Of a DNA stretch of 64,000 bases, positions 27,201-35,547 are shown piece after piece (the stretch's first letter is position 1; every line of letters starts with the position of its first letter). A program made the position numbers and the translations under genes. This DNA is from Paraburkholderia hospita. Its GTDB lineage: Bacteria > Pseudomonadota > Gammaproteobacteria > Burkholderiales > Burkholderiaceae. The notes beneath the pieces were generated by a model. The model searched no databases. It saw only the letters and a program-made list of their open reading frames with translations, and had not been told where the DNA came from. The stretch covers positions 806,001-870,000 of the forward strand of contig NZ_CP026107.1 of NCBI RefSeq assembly GCF_002902965.1. The letters run 5' to 3'.

Positions 27201-27390
27201 TCACCTGATACCGAGTTGCTTCCTGATGGCTTCCACCAGTCCGTCCTTTACCCATTTCCTTCGCACCGTGATCGGGGAAGATGGTGGTCCTGCCATTGAG
27301 CGTCACCCGGTAGTGACTTGCGCCGCTTCGGTGCTTTTCGAACGTCGCGCCTTGCTGCTTCAGCCACTTCCTGAACTCGCTGTATTTCAT
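27201..27390 (-). pseudogene. hicA: hicA mRNA interferase, frameshifted
   Basis: The first 49 residues are a normal HicA (YSEFRKWLKQQGATFEKH, RSGASHYRVTLNGRTT) with the catalytic histidine at H26. After KEMGKG the frame is lost, but the expected ending LVEAIRKQLGIR and a TGA at 27201-27203 are present in another frame. Length and alignment to E. coli HicA fit a 4-nt insertion: the plus strand has GTCC twice in tandem at 27239-27246. Removing one copy restores 61 codons. As it stands, the frame runs on into hicB. Toxin activity is probably lost or altered. Confidence 0.85.
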
Positions 27391-27391
27391 G

Positions 27392-27419
27392 TTCTCCCTA
27401 TGTTGTTATGAAGGGAGAA
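27392..27419 (-). promoter_or_regulatory. Inverted repeat covering the hicA ribosome site
   Basis: Arms TTCTCCCT and AGGGAGAA (8 bp, 12-nt loop). On the hicA mRNA the second arm contains the AGGGAGA ribosome site two nt before the ATG at 27390, so folding could restrict toxin translation. Confidence 0.5.
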
Positions 27420-27422
27420 AGT

Positions 27423-27440
27423 TACAACATAAATGTTGTA
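27423..27440. promoter_or_regulatory. hicAB operator palindrome 1
   Basis: A perfect 18-nt palindrome TACAACAT-AA-ATGTTGTA lies 33 nt upstream of the hicA start in an AT-rich promoter region. A second related palindrome is at 27459-27472. Paired operators bound by the HicB HTH domain are known for hicAB modules. Confidence 0.6.
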
Positions 27441-27458
27441 TTTATAAGTGGATATTTG

Positions 27459-27472
27459 CAACAAAATTGTTG
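27459..27472. promoter_or_regulatory. hicAB operator palindrome 2
   Basis: CAACAA-AA-TTGTTG shares the CAAC/GTTG core of palindrome 1. It lies immediately before the 3' end of the GMC oxidoreductase gene. Confidence 0.5.
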
Positions 27473-27481
27473 TATTTTTTC

Positions 27482-29197
27482 TCAGAGACAAATTGGGGCA
27501 TAGGACCCGGCTCGGACTCCTCCGGATGCTCTTATCATCTCCGCCACCCTCTCCGCCACCATAATCGTCGGCACATTGGTATTCGCGCACGGGATAGACG
27601 GCATTAGCGACGCATCGCACACATGCAGTCCTTCCACGCCATACACGGCGCCGTCCGCGTCGGTCACGGCCAACGGATCGCCGGGCGCCCCCATCCTGCA
27701 TGTCCCCGACGGATGCCACGTCCCACCAACCGATCGCGTGACAAACTCAGTCATCGCAGCGTCATCGGCTAGCAGTTCATCGATCGAAACACCCTGCGTC
27801 ACCACGCGCCGGATCAGCGACCCACGCAACGGCCCGGCAATATCGAGCAGCGCGCTCAACGCCCCACGCTGAAACGCATTCCACACGCCCGGCACGGCCA
27901 CGGCCGCGACGCGTGGCGAATAGCTCGATGGAAAAATGGCATCGCGGTGCGCCGCCATCGAAGGCGCTGCCAGCGTCTGCGCACCAAAGCGCAACGCGAG
28001 CTTCAACCGTTCGAGATCGCGCAGGTCCGACAACATCGCGAAGTCGACCAGCGGCTCATCGAAAGGACTCGCCGACGCGAGCTTCAAAGACCCGCGCGAA
28101 TACGACTTGTTGACCCAGAAGAAAATCGTCCCGAGCCGATAACCGACCGAATGCCAGCCCGAGCGCGACAGGATCGCGCCGTGCATGTCGCCAGGCACGG
28201 TATCGGGCAACCCAGAGGAAAACCGCACGATCGCCTGTTCATGATGCTCGTCGGGAAACGGCGTACGCGCGGCGCGCGGCAGAAACGCCGACACGGCAAT
28301 CGACGGATGCTCCATCAGATTGCGCCCCACGCCCGCGCGGTCTGCGCGCACCTCGATGCCGAGCCCGGCGAGATCGCTGGCGGGACCGATGCCGCTTCTG
28401 AGCAGCAGCGCAGGACTATGAATCGCGCCAGCACTTACGATCACACGCGCCGCGGGCACATCCTCATGCGTGCCGTCCGCATGCAAAACCCGCGCACCCG
28501 TTGCACGCTGCCCGTCGAACAATATCCGCTGGACGACGAGACCCGTGCGTATCGACAGATTCTTGCGCGCACGCACGGTATCGTCGAGATAGCAGACGGA
28601 AGTCGGAATGCGCTCGCCCGCTGCGCTCACGGCGATCGAGCCAACGAACGTGCCGTCTTCCCACGGACCGTTCTGATCGTCGTGCAACGCATGTCCGCGC
28701 TGTTGCAGCGTGCCGAGCACGGCCTGCACGAACGGCGAGATACGCGGCCAGCGAGTGCGCTGAATGCGCAAAGGCCCGCTCGCGCCATGCAGCTCGCCGC
28801 CGAAGTCGCAATCGGTTTCGAGCTTGCGGAAATAGGGCAGACACGCTTGCCAGTTCCATCCGCGCGCGCCGAGCGCTTCCCATTCGTCGTAATCGGCGGG
28901 TGCGCCGCGGTTGGCCATCAGCGCGTTGATCGCCGAGCCGCCGCCCAGCAGCTTCGCCTGTTCATAGCGGCGCAGCGCCGCTGGCGCGCTCATGCGCGCT
29001 TTCAGTTGCTGCCAGATGTTGCGCGTGTCGAGATACGCGCGGCCCGGATAGCGGCTGCGGATCGCATCGGGCATGCTCGCCTGCGAGATATCGCGGCCCG
29101 CTTCGATCAGACACACGGTCTTGCCCGTATCTTCGGACAGCCGCGCAGCCAGCACGCAGCCTGCCGAGCCGCCGCCCAGAATCAGATAGTCGATCAC
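27482..29197 (-). CDS. GMC-family oxidoreductase (choline dehydrogenase-like)
   Basis: A 571-residue FAD enzyme. The N-terminal FAD motif DYLILGGGSAGCVLAARL is followed by GGGSAINALMANRGAPADYD, and the C-terminal active site has GGTWHPSGTCRMG with the catalytic histidine and PCANTNVPT. GMC enzymes oxidise alcohols to aldehydes; choline, polyethylene glycol and aliphatic alcohol dehydrogenases are family options. It is minus strand, downstream of the PotD-like gene and separated from it by a terminator, so it may have its own promoter. Confidence 0.88.
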   Translation of the reverse strand: MIDYLILGGGSAGCVLAARLSEDTGKTVCLIEAGRDISQASMPDAIRSRYPGRAYLDTRNIWQQLKARMSAPAALRRYEQAKLLGGGSAINALMANRGAPADYDEWEALGARGWNWQACLPYFRKLETDCDFGGELHGASGPLRIQRTRWPRISPFVQAVLGTLQQRGHALHDDQNGPWEDGTFVGSIAVSAAGERIPTSVCYLDDTVRARKNLSIRTGLVVQRILFDGQRATGARVLHADGTHEDVPAARVIVSAGAIHSPALLLRSGIGPASDLAGLGIEVRADRAGVGRNLMEHPSIAVSAFLPRAARTPFPDEHHEQAIVRFSSGLPDTVPGDMHGAILSRSGWHSVGYRLGTIFFWVNKSYSRGSLKLASASPFDEPLVDFAMLSDLRDLERLKLALRFGAQTLAAPSMAAHRDAIFPSSYSPRVAAVAVPGVWNAFQRGALSALLDIAGPLRGSLIRRVVTQGVSIDELLADDAAMTEFVTRSVGGTWHPSGTCRMGAPGDPLAVTDADGAVYGVEGLHVCDASLMPSIPCANTNVPTIMVAERVAEMIRASGGVRAGSYAPICL

Positions 29198-29250
29198 GTC
29201 GAATGTTGTGCGGCGCGTGTCGCCGGCAGTGCGTGAGAATCGATGAAATG

Positions 29251-29285
29251 AAAAACGCCCGCAACGAACGATGTTCCTGCGGGCG
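29251..29285 (-). terminator. Rho-independent terminator of the PotD-like gene
   Basis: On the minus strand the stem CGCCCGCA/TGCGGGCG is followed directly by TTTTT. It lies about 25 nt after the binding-protein stop and before the GMC gene. Confidence 0.85.
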
Positions 29286-29309
29286 CCTGATTGGCAATGC
29301 GCGACTACG

Positions 29310-30353
29310 TTATTGCATGAACTTCAGCCAGCGCGCCTTGGCCTGAATCCCTGCGTCGGAGGCCCACCATTCTTCCGACATCAGCGCCTGCTTCGACGCG
29401 TTATCCGGCGAGCTAGGCAGTTCGCTCGCGCGCTTCGCGGTGATCTTGCCCGTCTTGAACGCCGCGGGGTTGCCCGGACCGTAGTCGATATAGAGCGGCA
29501 GATTCGCCTGCAAATCCGGCGACAACGCAGCGTTGACGAACTTGATCGCGTCGGGCAGATTCGGCGCGTTCTTCAGCACACACAACTGCGTGTTCTGCAG
29601 AATGCCGTCATTGAACGTGAAGTCGACATCGGGATCATCCTTCTTCACGGCGCTGGCGCGGCCGTTCCAGATCATCGTCATGTCCACTTCGCCGTCGTGC
29701 AGCAATTGCGCCGACTGGCCGCCCGACGTCCACCACACGGTAATGTCGGGCTTGATCTGCTGCAGTTTCTTAAACGCGCGATCCACATCCAGCGGATAGA
29801 GCTTGTCGCGCGGCACGCCGTCGGCGAGCAGCGCAGCTTCGAGCACCGTCTGCGGATCGTTGCGCAGCGCACGCGTGCCGGGGAAGTTCTTCACGTCCCA
29901 GAAATCCTTCCAGCTTTGCGGCACTTTCTTGAGGTTCTTCTTGTTGTAGCCGATCACGGTCGAATAGAACTCGTACGCAACCGAATACGGCGTGCGATAT
30001 TTTTCCGGCACGGCCGCTGCGTTCGGGATCTTCGAGAAGTCCAGCTTTTCCAGCAGACCTTCGCGGCCACCGCGCAGACAGTTCGATGTCGGTGTATCGA
30101 CCACGTCCCAGATTGGCTTGCCCGTCGCGCCTTGCGCCTTGATCTGTGGCCAGGCGTCGGGAATGCTGTCCTGGGCGATCGTGATGCCCAGCTCCTTCGC
30201 AGCAGGATCGAGGATCGCCTTGGTCTGCGCTTCCTGATACGTGCCGCCTTGTGAGACGAAAGTGATTTTCCCCGCCGCGAACGCGGGCGCCATACCCGCG
30301 ATGCTCAACGCGAGCGTCATAACTAGTGGGCGCAACTTCGTTTTATTGATCAC
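29310..30353 (-). CDS. Polyamine/opine-type ABC substrate-binding protein (PotD/PotF family)
   Basis: A 347-residue periplasmic protein with a clear signal peptide (basic MINKTKLR, hydrophobic core, cleavage after MAPAFA). The family 1 binding-protein pattern is visible (ITFVSQGGTYQEAQTKAILDP, IWDVVDTPTSNCLRGGREGLL). The Pot-type ATPase and permeases at 20.3-25.2 kb lack a binding protein of their own, so this is the likely partner although it is on the other strand and about 4 kb away. It has its own promoter and terminator. Confidence 0.88.
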   Translation of the reverse strand: MINKTKLRPLVMTLALSIAGMAPAFAAGKITFVSQGGTYQEAQTKAILDPAAKELGITIAQDSIPDAWPQIKAQGATGKPIWDVVDTPTSNCLRGGREGLLEKLDFSKIPNAAAVPEKYRTPYSVAYEFYSTVIGYNKKNLKKVPQSWKDFWDVKNFPGTRALRNDPQTVLEAALLADGVPRDKLYPLDVDRAFKKLQQIKPDITVWWTSGGQSAQLLHDGEVDMTMIWNGRASAVKKDDPDVDFTFNDGILQNTQLCVLKNAPNLPDAIKFVNAALSPDLQANLPLYIDYGPGNPAAFKTGKITAKRASELPSSPDNASKQALMSEEWWASDAGIQAKARWLKFMQ

Positions 30354-30454
30354 GACTTTTTCCTCGACACGGTTGAAGCGAAAGACATCTTCCAGGTCGT
30401 GCTGTCGCGCTTCCGGCGTGACGCAGGAAGCAGAACAACGCGGGATTGATTGAA

Positions 30455-30483
30455 AATATAGTGAGTCAATTTCGGCGGAGCAA
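30455..30483 (-). promoter_or_regulatory. Candidate sigma70 promoter of PotD-like gene
   Basis: On the minus strand TTGCTC (30478-30483) and TATATT (30455-30460) are separated by exactly 17 nt, about 100 nt before the ATG at 30353. An ATTGA/TCAAT pair overlaps it, and a regulator may bind there. Confidence 0.5.
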
Positions 30484-30570
30484 CGCCGGAATTGTTGGAG
30501 TCCCCATGACGTAGTGTTATGTCAGACGCTTGATGTGCACGTCACCAGGGCTCTCACCGATCGCATGCCG

Positions 30571-30915
30571 TCAGAAGATCACGTAGACCTTGCGCATCGT
30601 CTCTTCGACTTCCCATGTGCCTTCCGTGTGGGCCTCGAAGAACAGCGTGTCGCCGCCCGAGAAGTGAACCGTGTCTTCGCCGTCGGGCGTGAAGCGGCCA
30701 CGGCCGCTGAGGAAGTGCATCACTTCGGCCTGCTTGACCGAGCGCCGATACGTGCCGGGCGTGCATTCGAAGATGCCCGTATCGATCGCCTCGCTGCCGC
30801 GAATCACTTTCTGCACGCCGGATACCTGGATTTCTGGCGTGCCTGGAAGACCGGCCGTGCCCCAGGCTTCCAGTCCCTGCAATGCAATGCTTTGTTTGAT
30901 CTGCTGGACTTTCAT
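30571..30915 (-). CDS. Small cupin (DUF861/EutQ-like)
   Basis: A 114-residue cupin with the strand pattern EVMHFLSGRGRFTPDGEDTVHFSGGDTLFFE and GTWEVEETMRKVYVIF, matching the DUF861 cupin group often found beside amine and ectoine catabolic genes. It is 40 nt downstream of the aspartoacylase-like gene on the same strand, so it may belong to that operon. No catalytic role can be assigned. Confidence 0.8.
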   Translation of the reverse strand: MKVQQIKQSIALQGLEAWGTAGLPGTPEIQVSGVQKVIRGSEAIDTGIFECTPGTYRRSVKQAEVMHFLSGRGRFTPDGEDTVHFSGGDTLFFEAHTEGTWEVEETMRKVYVIF

Positions 30916-30955
30916 CTCGTGTTTTCGTTGACGATGGTTGGAATGACGGCAAAAG

Positions 30956-31933
30956 CTATTGAGTTCTTGCGATACGCTTCTCGATCTTGCCGAGCCGCAC
31001 GACCGTCACGCCCGCGCGCAACTGCCTGAGCGAAGGCATCACGAGCATGCAGTCGGGGTAGGGCGTGGGCACGGCTTCACCGTCCGACCAGCCAATCACG
31101 CTGCCAGCGTCGGGAAACACCTCTAAGCCCGTGTAGTCGCCGGCGAAGCGAAAGTCGAGGCTCTTCGCGACGACAGGCTCCGTCACGCGCACGATCAGCA
31201 TTTCGTCGGGCAGCGCCAGGGCCCAGCCTTCGGGCAAGTCGGCTTCATCGACCACGCCGGACAACAAGAGAAAGCGCGCCGTCACATCGCGCGCAACGGC
31301 GACGGCGCTCGCTTCCCAATGCTGTCCGCATTCGATCAGCAACGCGTTCTTCGCACTTTGCGGATCGCCAAAGCCTTCATAGTCGCGCATGCGGCGGCCT
31401 TCTGGATGGCCCTCGTCGCAGATCACCGTGGCGGGCGTGCCGAGCTTTTCCGACAGCGCGATACCCTTGTCGAGCGGCCCGGCGACGATCAACGGCTTGC
31501 TCTTCTCATGCATCGAATGCAGGTCGAGCAGCAGATCGACGGTATCGATCACGGGCCGCATCGCGCGTGCGCGGCGCAACTCGCTCGAATCGAGCGCGCT
31601 GTTGTCGAGCGTATGCGCCGTCCACACGCGGTTGAAGTCCTGATCGACGAAGCGCGCCGCATCCGGCTTCGACGGATCGAAACGCGCATACGCATCGACG
31701 TTCGCGAACGCGAGCGTCAGCTTGCCGCGCCGTGGACGCAGCTTCGCGCGCAGCAGCGCATCGACGACGATCGCGCCGCACACCTCGTTGCCGTGCGTGA
31801 GCGCGTTGATCATCACGTGCGGACCGGCGACGCCCGAATCGAAGGTATGCACGTACGCGATGCCCGTGTCGCTGTGCTCGTGCACGGCGATGTCGGGGAA
31901 TGCGACTTCGATTGGATAGGCCTGCGCGTTCAT
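30956..31933 (-). CDS. Succinylglutamate desuccinylase/aspartoacylase family deacylase
   Basis: A 325-residue zinc-dependent M14-like amidohydrolase. The metal ligands are visible in THGNE (His and Glu) and DLHSMH, followed by ECGQHW. Family members remove acyl groups from N-acyl amino acids (AstE, AspA, the ectoine-pathway DoeB). It overlaps the semialdehyde dehydrogenase stop by 4 nt, so the two act together: deacylation of an amino compound, then oxidation of a derived semialdehyde. The substrate is not certain. Confidence 0.85.
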   Translation of the reverse strand: MNAQAYPIEVAFPDIAVHEHSDTGIAYVHTFDSGVAGPHVMINALTHGNEVCGAIVVDALLRAKLRPRRGKLTLAFANVDAYARFDPSKPDAARFVDQDFNRVWTAHTLDNSALDSSELRRARAMRPVIDTVDLLLDLHSMHEKSKPLIVAGPLDKGIALSEKLGTPATVICDEGHPEGRRMRDYEGFGDPQSAKNALLIECGQHWEASAVAVARDVTARFLLLSGVVDEADLPEGWALALPDEMLIVRVTEPVVAKSLDFRFAGDYTGLEVFPDAGSVIGWSDGEAVPTPYPDCMLVMPSLRQLRAGVTVVRLGKIEKRIARTQ

Positions 31934-33402
31934 TCGAGTCCGCCCTGGCAGAGGTATTTGATCGACAGGTAATCGTCGAGGCCGTATTTCGAGCCTTCGC
32001 GGCCGTAGCCCGATTCCTTCACGCCGCCGAACGGCGCGGCTTCGCTCGCGAGCGCGCCTTCGTTGATGCCGACGATGCCCGCTTCGAGTTGCCGCGCGAC
32101 GCGGTCGATGCGCCGCACGTCCTGGCTATAGAAGTACGATGCGAGGCCGAACGGCGTGTCGTTGGAAGCGCGGATCGCCTCGGCTTCGTCGTCGAAACGG
32201 AACAGCGGCGCGACGGGGCCGAAGGTCTCTTCGCAGCTCAGGTTCATGTCGGGCGTTGCATCGGCGAGCACGGTCGGCGCGTAGTAGTTGGGGCCGAGTT
32301 CCGGCAGGCGCTTGCCGCCGGTCAGCACGCGCGCGCCGCGGGCCACGGCGTCGTCGACGTGACGCGCGATCTTGTCGATTGCGCGCGCGTTGATCATCGG
32401 GCCGATCTGCGCAGCGGGGTCGGTGGCGGGCGCGACTTTCAGCGCGGCGACGCGCGTCGCGAGCAGGTCCGCGAAACGCTCGTACACGCCGGACTGCACG
32501 TACACGCGGTTCGGGCACACACAGGTCTGACCGCCGTTGCGGAATTTTGCGGCCAGCAGGCCCGTGACGGCGGCATCGAGATCGGCGTCGTCGAACACGA
32601 TGAAGGGCGCATTGCCGCCCAGTTCCAGCGACAGCTTCTTCAACGTCCCCGCCGATTCGCGTGCCAGATACTTGCCGACAGGCGTCGAACCCGTGAACGT
32701 GATCTTGCGCACGCGGCTGTCGGCGAGCCAGTCGGCTACTGCGCCTACAGCGTTCTCTCGCGACGACGCAATCAGGTTCAGCACGCCCGCCGGCACGCCT
32801 GCCTCATGCGCGAGCATCACGAGCGCAAGGGCCGTGAGGGGCGTGTCTTCAGCAGGCTTGCCGACGACCGTGCAGCCTGCCGCGAGCGCGGGCGCGATCT
32901 TGCGCGCGATCATCGCGAGCGGGAAATTCCACGGCGTGATCGCGGCGACGACGCCGACAGGCTCCTTCACCGCGCTCATGCGCTTGCCGCGCTGCTGCTG
33001 CGGAATGATGTCGCCGTAGATGCGCGTCGCTTCGTCCGCGAACCACGCCACGTACGACGCGCCGTACATCACCTCGCCGCGTCCTTCGGCGAACGGCTTG
33101 CCCTGTTCGAGCGAGATCAGGCGGCCGAGCGTATCGGCGTTCTCGACCATCAGCGCATGCCAGCGGTGCAGCACGGCGGCGCGGTCTTTCGGCAAGGCGT
33201 CGCGCCAGGCGGGGAAGGCGCGAGCGGCGGCATCGGTGGCGGCGCGCGCGTCGGCGGCGTCGCTGTCGGCGATCTGCGCGATCACTTCGCCCGTCGCCGG
33301 GTTCGTCACGTCGAAGCGCTTGCCTTTAGCAGACGCCACCCACTTGCCGTCGATGAAATTGTCGCTGCGGATCAGCTCGCTCAACTCGTATCGCTTGGTC
33401 AT
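31930..33402 (-). CDS. NAD(P)-dependent succinate-semialdehyde dehydrogenase family
   Basis: A 490-residue ALDH of the GabD group. Motifs are TPWNFPLAMIARKIAPALAA, the glutamate in LELGGNAPFIVFDDADLD and the catalytic cysteine in GQTCVCPNRVYVQ. It is translationally coupled to the deacylase. GabD and DoeC (aspartate semialdehyde) are both possible functions. The gene ahead of it, 17 nt away on the same strand, is the tartrate/malate dehydrogenase. Confidence 0.88.
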   Translation of the reverse strand: MTKRYELSELIRSDNFIDGKWVASAKGKRFDVTNPATGEVIAQIADSDAADARAATDAAARAFPAWRDALPKDRAAVLHRWHALMVENADTLGRLISLEQGKPFAEGRGEVMYGASYVAWFADEATRIYGDIIPQQQRGKRMSAVKEPVGVVAAITPWNFPLAMIARKIAPALAAGCTVVGKPAEDTPLTALALVMLAHEAGVPAGVLNLIASSRENAVGAVADWLADSRVRKITFTGSTPVGKYLARESAGTLKKLSLELGGNAPFIVFDDADLDAAVTGLLAAKFRNGGQTCVCPNRVYVQSGVYERFADLLATRVAALKVAPATDPAAQIGPMINARAIDKIARHVDDAVARGARVLTGGKRLPELGPNYYAPTVLADATPDMNLSCEETFGPVAPLFRFDDEAEAIRASNDTPFGLASYFYSQDVRRIDRVARQLEAGIVGINEGALASEAAPFGGVKESGYGREGSKYGLDDYLSIKYLCQGGLE

Positions 33403-33419
33403 CTAAAGACTCCTGTGAT

Positions 33420-34499
33420 TCAGGCGAGGCGATGCGCGATAGCCGCGCCCACTTCCGCCGTATTCGCCTTGCCGCCCAGGTCACCCGTATGCGGGCCTTC
33501 CTTGAGCGTGGCTTCGATGGCGGCGAGGATCGCGTCGTGCGCTTCGCGTTCTTTGCCCGCGCCGTTGCCGAGGAAATCAAGCATCATCGCCGCCGACCAG
33601 ATCATCGCGATCGGATTGGCGATGCCTTTGCCCGCGATGTCGGGCGCGGAACCGTGCACGGGTTCGAACAGCGACGGGAATACGCGATCCGGGTTCATGT
33701 TCGCCGACGGCGCAATCCCGATCGTGCCCGTGCAGGCCGGGCCGAGATCGGAGAGGATGTCGCCGAACAGATTGGTCGCGACCACCACGTCGAAGCGATC
33801 CGGATTCAACACGAAACGTGCACAAAGAATATCGATGTGCTGCTTGTCCCACGTCACGTCCGGATAGCGCGCGGCCATCTCTGCGGCGCGCGCGTCCCAC
33901 CACGGCATGCTGATCGAAATGCCGTTGCTCTTGGTCGCGACGGTGATCTTCTTCTCGCGGCGCTGCGCGAGATCGAACGCGAACTTCAATACGCGCTCGG
34001 AGCCTTTGCGGGTGAAGATCGACTGCTGCATCACGAACTCGCGCTCGGTGCCTTCGAACATCGTGCCGCCCACCGACGAGTACTCGCCCTCGGTGTTCTC
34101 GCGCACGATCATGAAGTCGATATCGCCCGCCTTGCGGCCCGCGAGCGGCGACGGCACGCCTTCGAACAGGCGCGCGGGACGCAGGTTGATGTACTGGTCG
34201 AATTCGCGGCGGAACTTGAGCAGCGAACCCCACAGCGAGATGTGATCGGGCACGGTGTCGGGCCAGCCGACCGCGCCGAACAGCACGGCATCGACGCCTT
34301 CGAGCTGCTGCTTCCAGTCGTCGGGCATCATCTGGCCGTGCTGCGCGTAGTAGTCGCAGCTCGCCCACTCGATGTGCTGATAGTCGATGCCGATGCCGTA
34401 GCGCTTGCTGACGGCGTCGAGCGCACGCAGCGCTTCGGGCATCACTTCCTTGCCGATGCCGTCGCCGGGAATCACTGCGATGCGATAGTTGCGGGTCAT
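33420..34499 (-). CDS. Tartrate/D-malate dehydrogenase (isocitrate/isopropylmalate family)
   Basis: A 359-residue beta-decarboxylating dehydrogenase. The N-terminus RIAVIPGDGIGKEVMPEAL, the substrate loop REFDQYINLRPARLF, the NTEGEYSSVGG segment and the DLGPACTGTIGIAPSANMNP region match TtuC/DmlA enzymes that oxidise tartrate or D-malate with NAD. It is divergent from a LysR gene, the arrangement seen for dmlA-dmlR, and is probably the first gene of the minus-strand operon that continues into the semialdehyde dehydrogenase. Confidence 0.87.
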   Translation of the reverse strand: MTRNYRIAVIPGDGIGKEVMPEALRALDAVSKRYGIGIDYQHIEWASCDYYAQHGQMMPDDWKQQLEGVDAVLFGAVGWPDTVPDHISLWGSLLKFRREFDQYINLRPARLFEGVPSPLAGRKAGDIDFMIVRENTEGEYSSVGGTMFEGTEREFVMQQSIFTRKGSERVLKFAFDLAQRREKKITVATKSNGISISMPWWDARAAEMAARYPDVTWDKQHIDILCARFVLNPDRFDVVVATNLFGDILSDLGPACTGTIGIAPSANMNPDRVFPSLFEPVHGSAPDIAGKGIANPIAMIWSAAMMLDFLGNGAGKEREAHDAILAAIEATLKEGPHTGDLGGKANTAEVGAAIAHRLA

Positions 34500-34581
34500 A
34501 CGGGTCTCCTCGTCGGGAAAATGTCGGAAAGGGTTCGGGTCATTCAGGCCCAGCGTTCACTAACGACTAGTCTATTCCTGA

Positions 34582-34612
34582 TTAACCGTCATAAAATCGC
34601 GCTTTCGGTTAA
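34582..34612. promoter_or_regulatory. Inverted repeat in divergent LysR/dehydrogenase control region
   Basis: Arms TTAACCG and CGGTTAA, 18 nt apart, lie just before the LysR start in the 130-nt region shared with the tartrate dehydrogenase gene. LysR regulators often bind such interrupted palindromes near their own gene. Confidence 0.5.
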
Positions 34613-34629
34613 GCCACTATGCACGAACT

Positions 34630-35547
34630 GTGAATAAATCGCCGAACCTCGACGACCTGCGCGTGTTCTGCACCGTCGCCCGCAAAGCCAGCTTCAGCGC
34701 GGCGGCGGATGCGCTGTCGGTGTCGGCGGCGTATGTCAGCAAGCGCGTGAACATGCTCGAAGCGGATCTGGGCACGCGCCTCTTTCATCGCTCGACGCGC
34801 CGCGTCGCGATCACGGAAGCGGGCGAGCGCGTGTACGCGTGGGCCGAAAAGATTCTCGACGACGTCGACCGGCTGGTCGAAGACGTGTCGACCACGCGCC
34901 GCGTGCCGCGCGGCACGTTGCGCATCTCCAGCAGCTTCGGCTTCGGGCGCCATGTCGTGGCGCCGGCGCTGGCGCGGCTCACCGAGCGCTATCCGCAACT
35001 GAGCGTGCGGCTCGACCTGTTCGACCGCATCGTCGATGTGGCGGGCGAAGGCTTCGATCTCGACATTCGTATCGGCGACGACATCGCGCCGCATCTGATC
35101 GCGAAGCGCCTTGCGGAGAACCATCGCGTGCTGTGCGCGTCGCCGGAATACCTGAAGCGTCACGGCACGCCGCGTCAGCTTGCGGACCTCGGCACGCATC
35201 ATTGCCTCGCGATCAAGGAGCGTGACCATCCGTTCGGCATCTGGCGTCTGACGGAACGCGGCGAGACCGTTTCCGTCAAGGTGACGGGGCCGCTGTCGAC
35301 CAATCACGGCGAAGTCGCCGTGCAATGGGCGCTTGCGGCGCGCGGCATCGTCTTGCGTTCGATGTGGGATGTGCGCGCGCTGCTGGATTCCGGTGTGCTC
35401 GTGCAGGTGCTGCCCGGCGTCACGCAGCCGGCTAACGTGTGGGCGGTCTATCCGGCGCGGCTGGCGTCGTCGGCGAAGGTGCGCGTGTGCGTCGATTTTC
35501 TGTCGGACGAGTTCGGCCGTCTCGCCCCGCCGGACGCACCTCAGTGA
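34630..35547 (+). CDS. LysR-family regulator (DmlR-like)
   Basis: A 305-residue LysR protein. The HTH lies at about residues 5-64 (LDDLRVFCTVARKASFSAAA, VSAAYVSKRVNMLEADLG, TRLFHRSTRRV), with the effector domain from about 90. The start is GTG at 34630. It is divergent from the tartrate/malate dehydrogenase, which it probably controls. Its stop overlaps the stop of the convergent Lrp gene by 7 nt. Confidence 0.88.
   Translation: MNKSPNLDDLRVFCTVARKASFSAAADALSVSAAYVSKRVNMLEADLGTRLFHRSTRRVAITEAGERVYAWAEKILDDVDRLVEDVSTTRRVPRGTLRISSSFGFGRHVVAPALARLTERYPQLSVRLDLFDRIVDVAGEGFDLDIRIGDDIAPHLIAKRLAENHRVLCASPEYLKRHGTPRQLADLGTHHCLAIKERDHPFGIWRLTERGETVSVKVTGPLSTNHGEVAVQWALAARGIVLRSMWDVRALLDSGVLVQVLPGVTQPANVWAVYPARLASSAKVRVCVDFLSDEFGRLAPPDAPQ

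Noticed and set aside
31900..33867. 655-codon frame antisense to the semialdehyde dehydrogenase region
   Set aside because: Shadow frame that spans the junction of two real minus-strand genes and has no recognisable domain.
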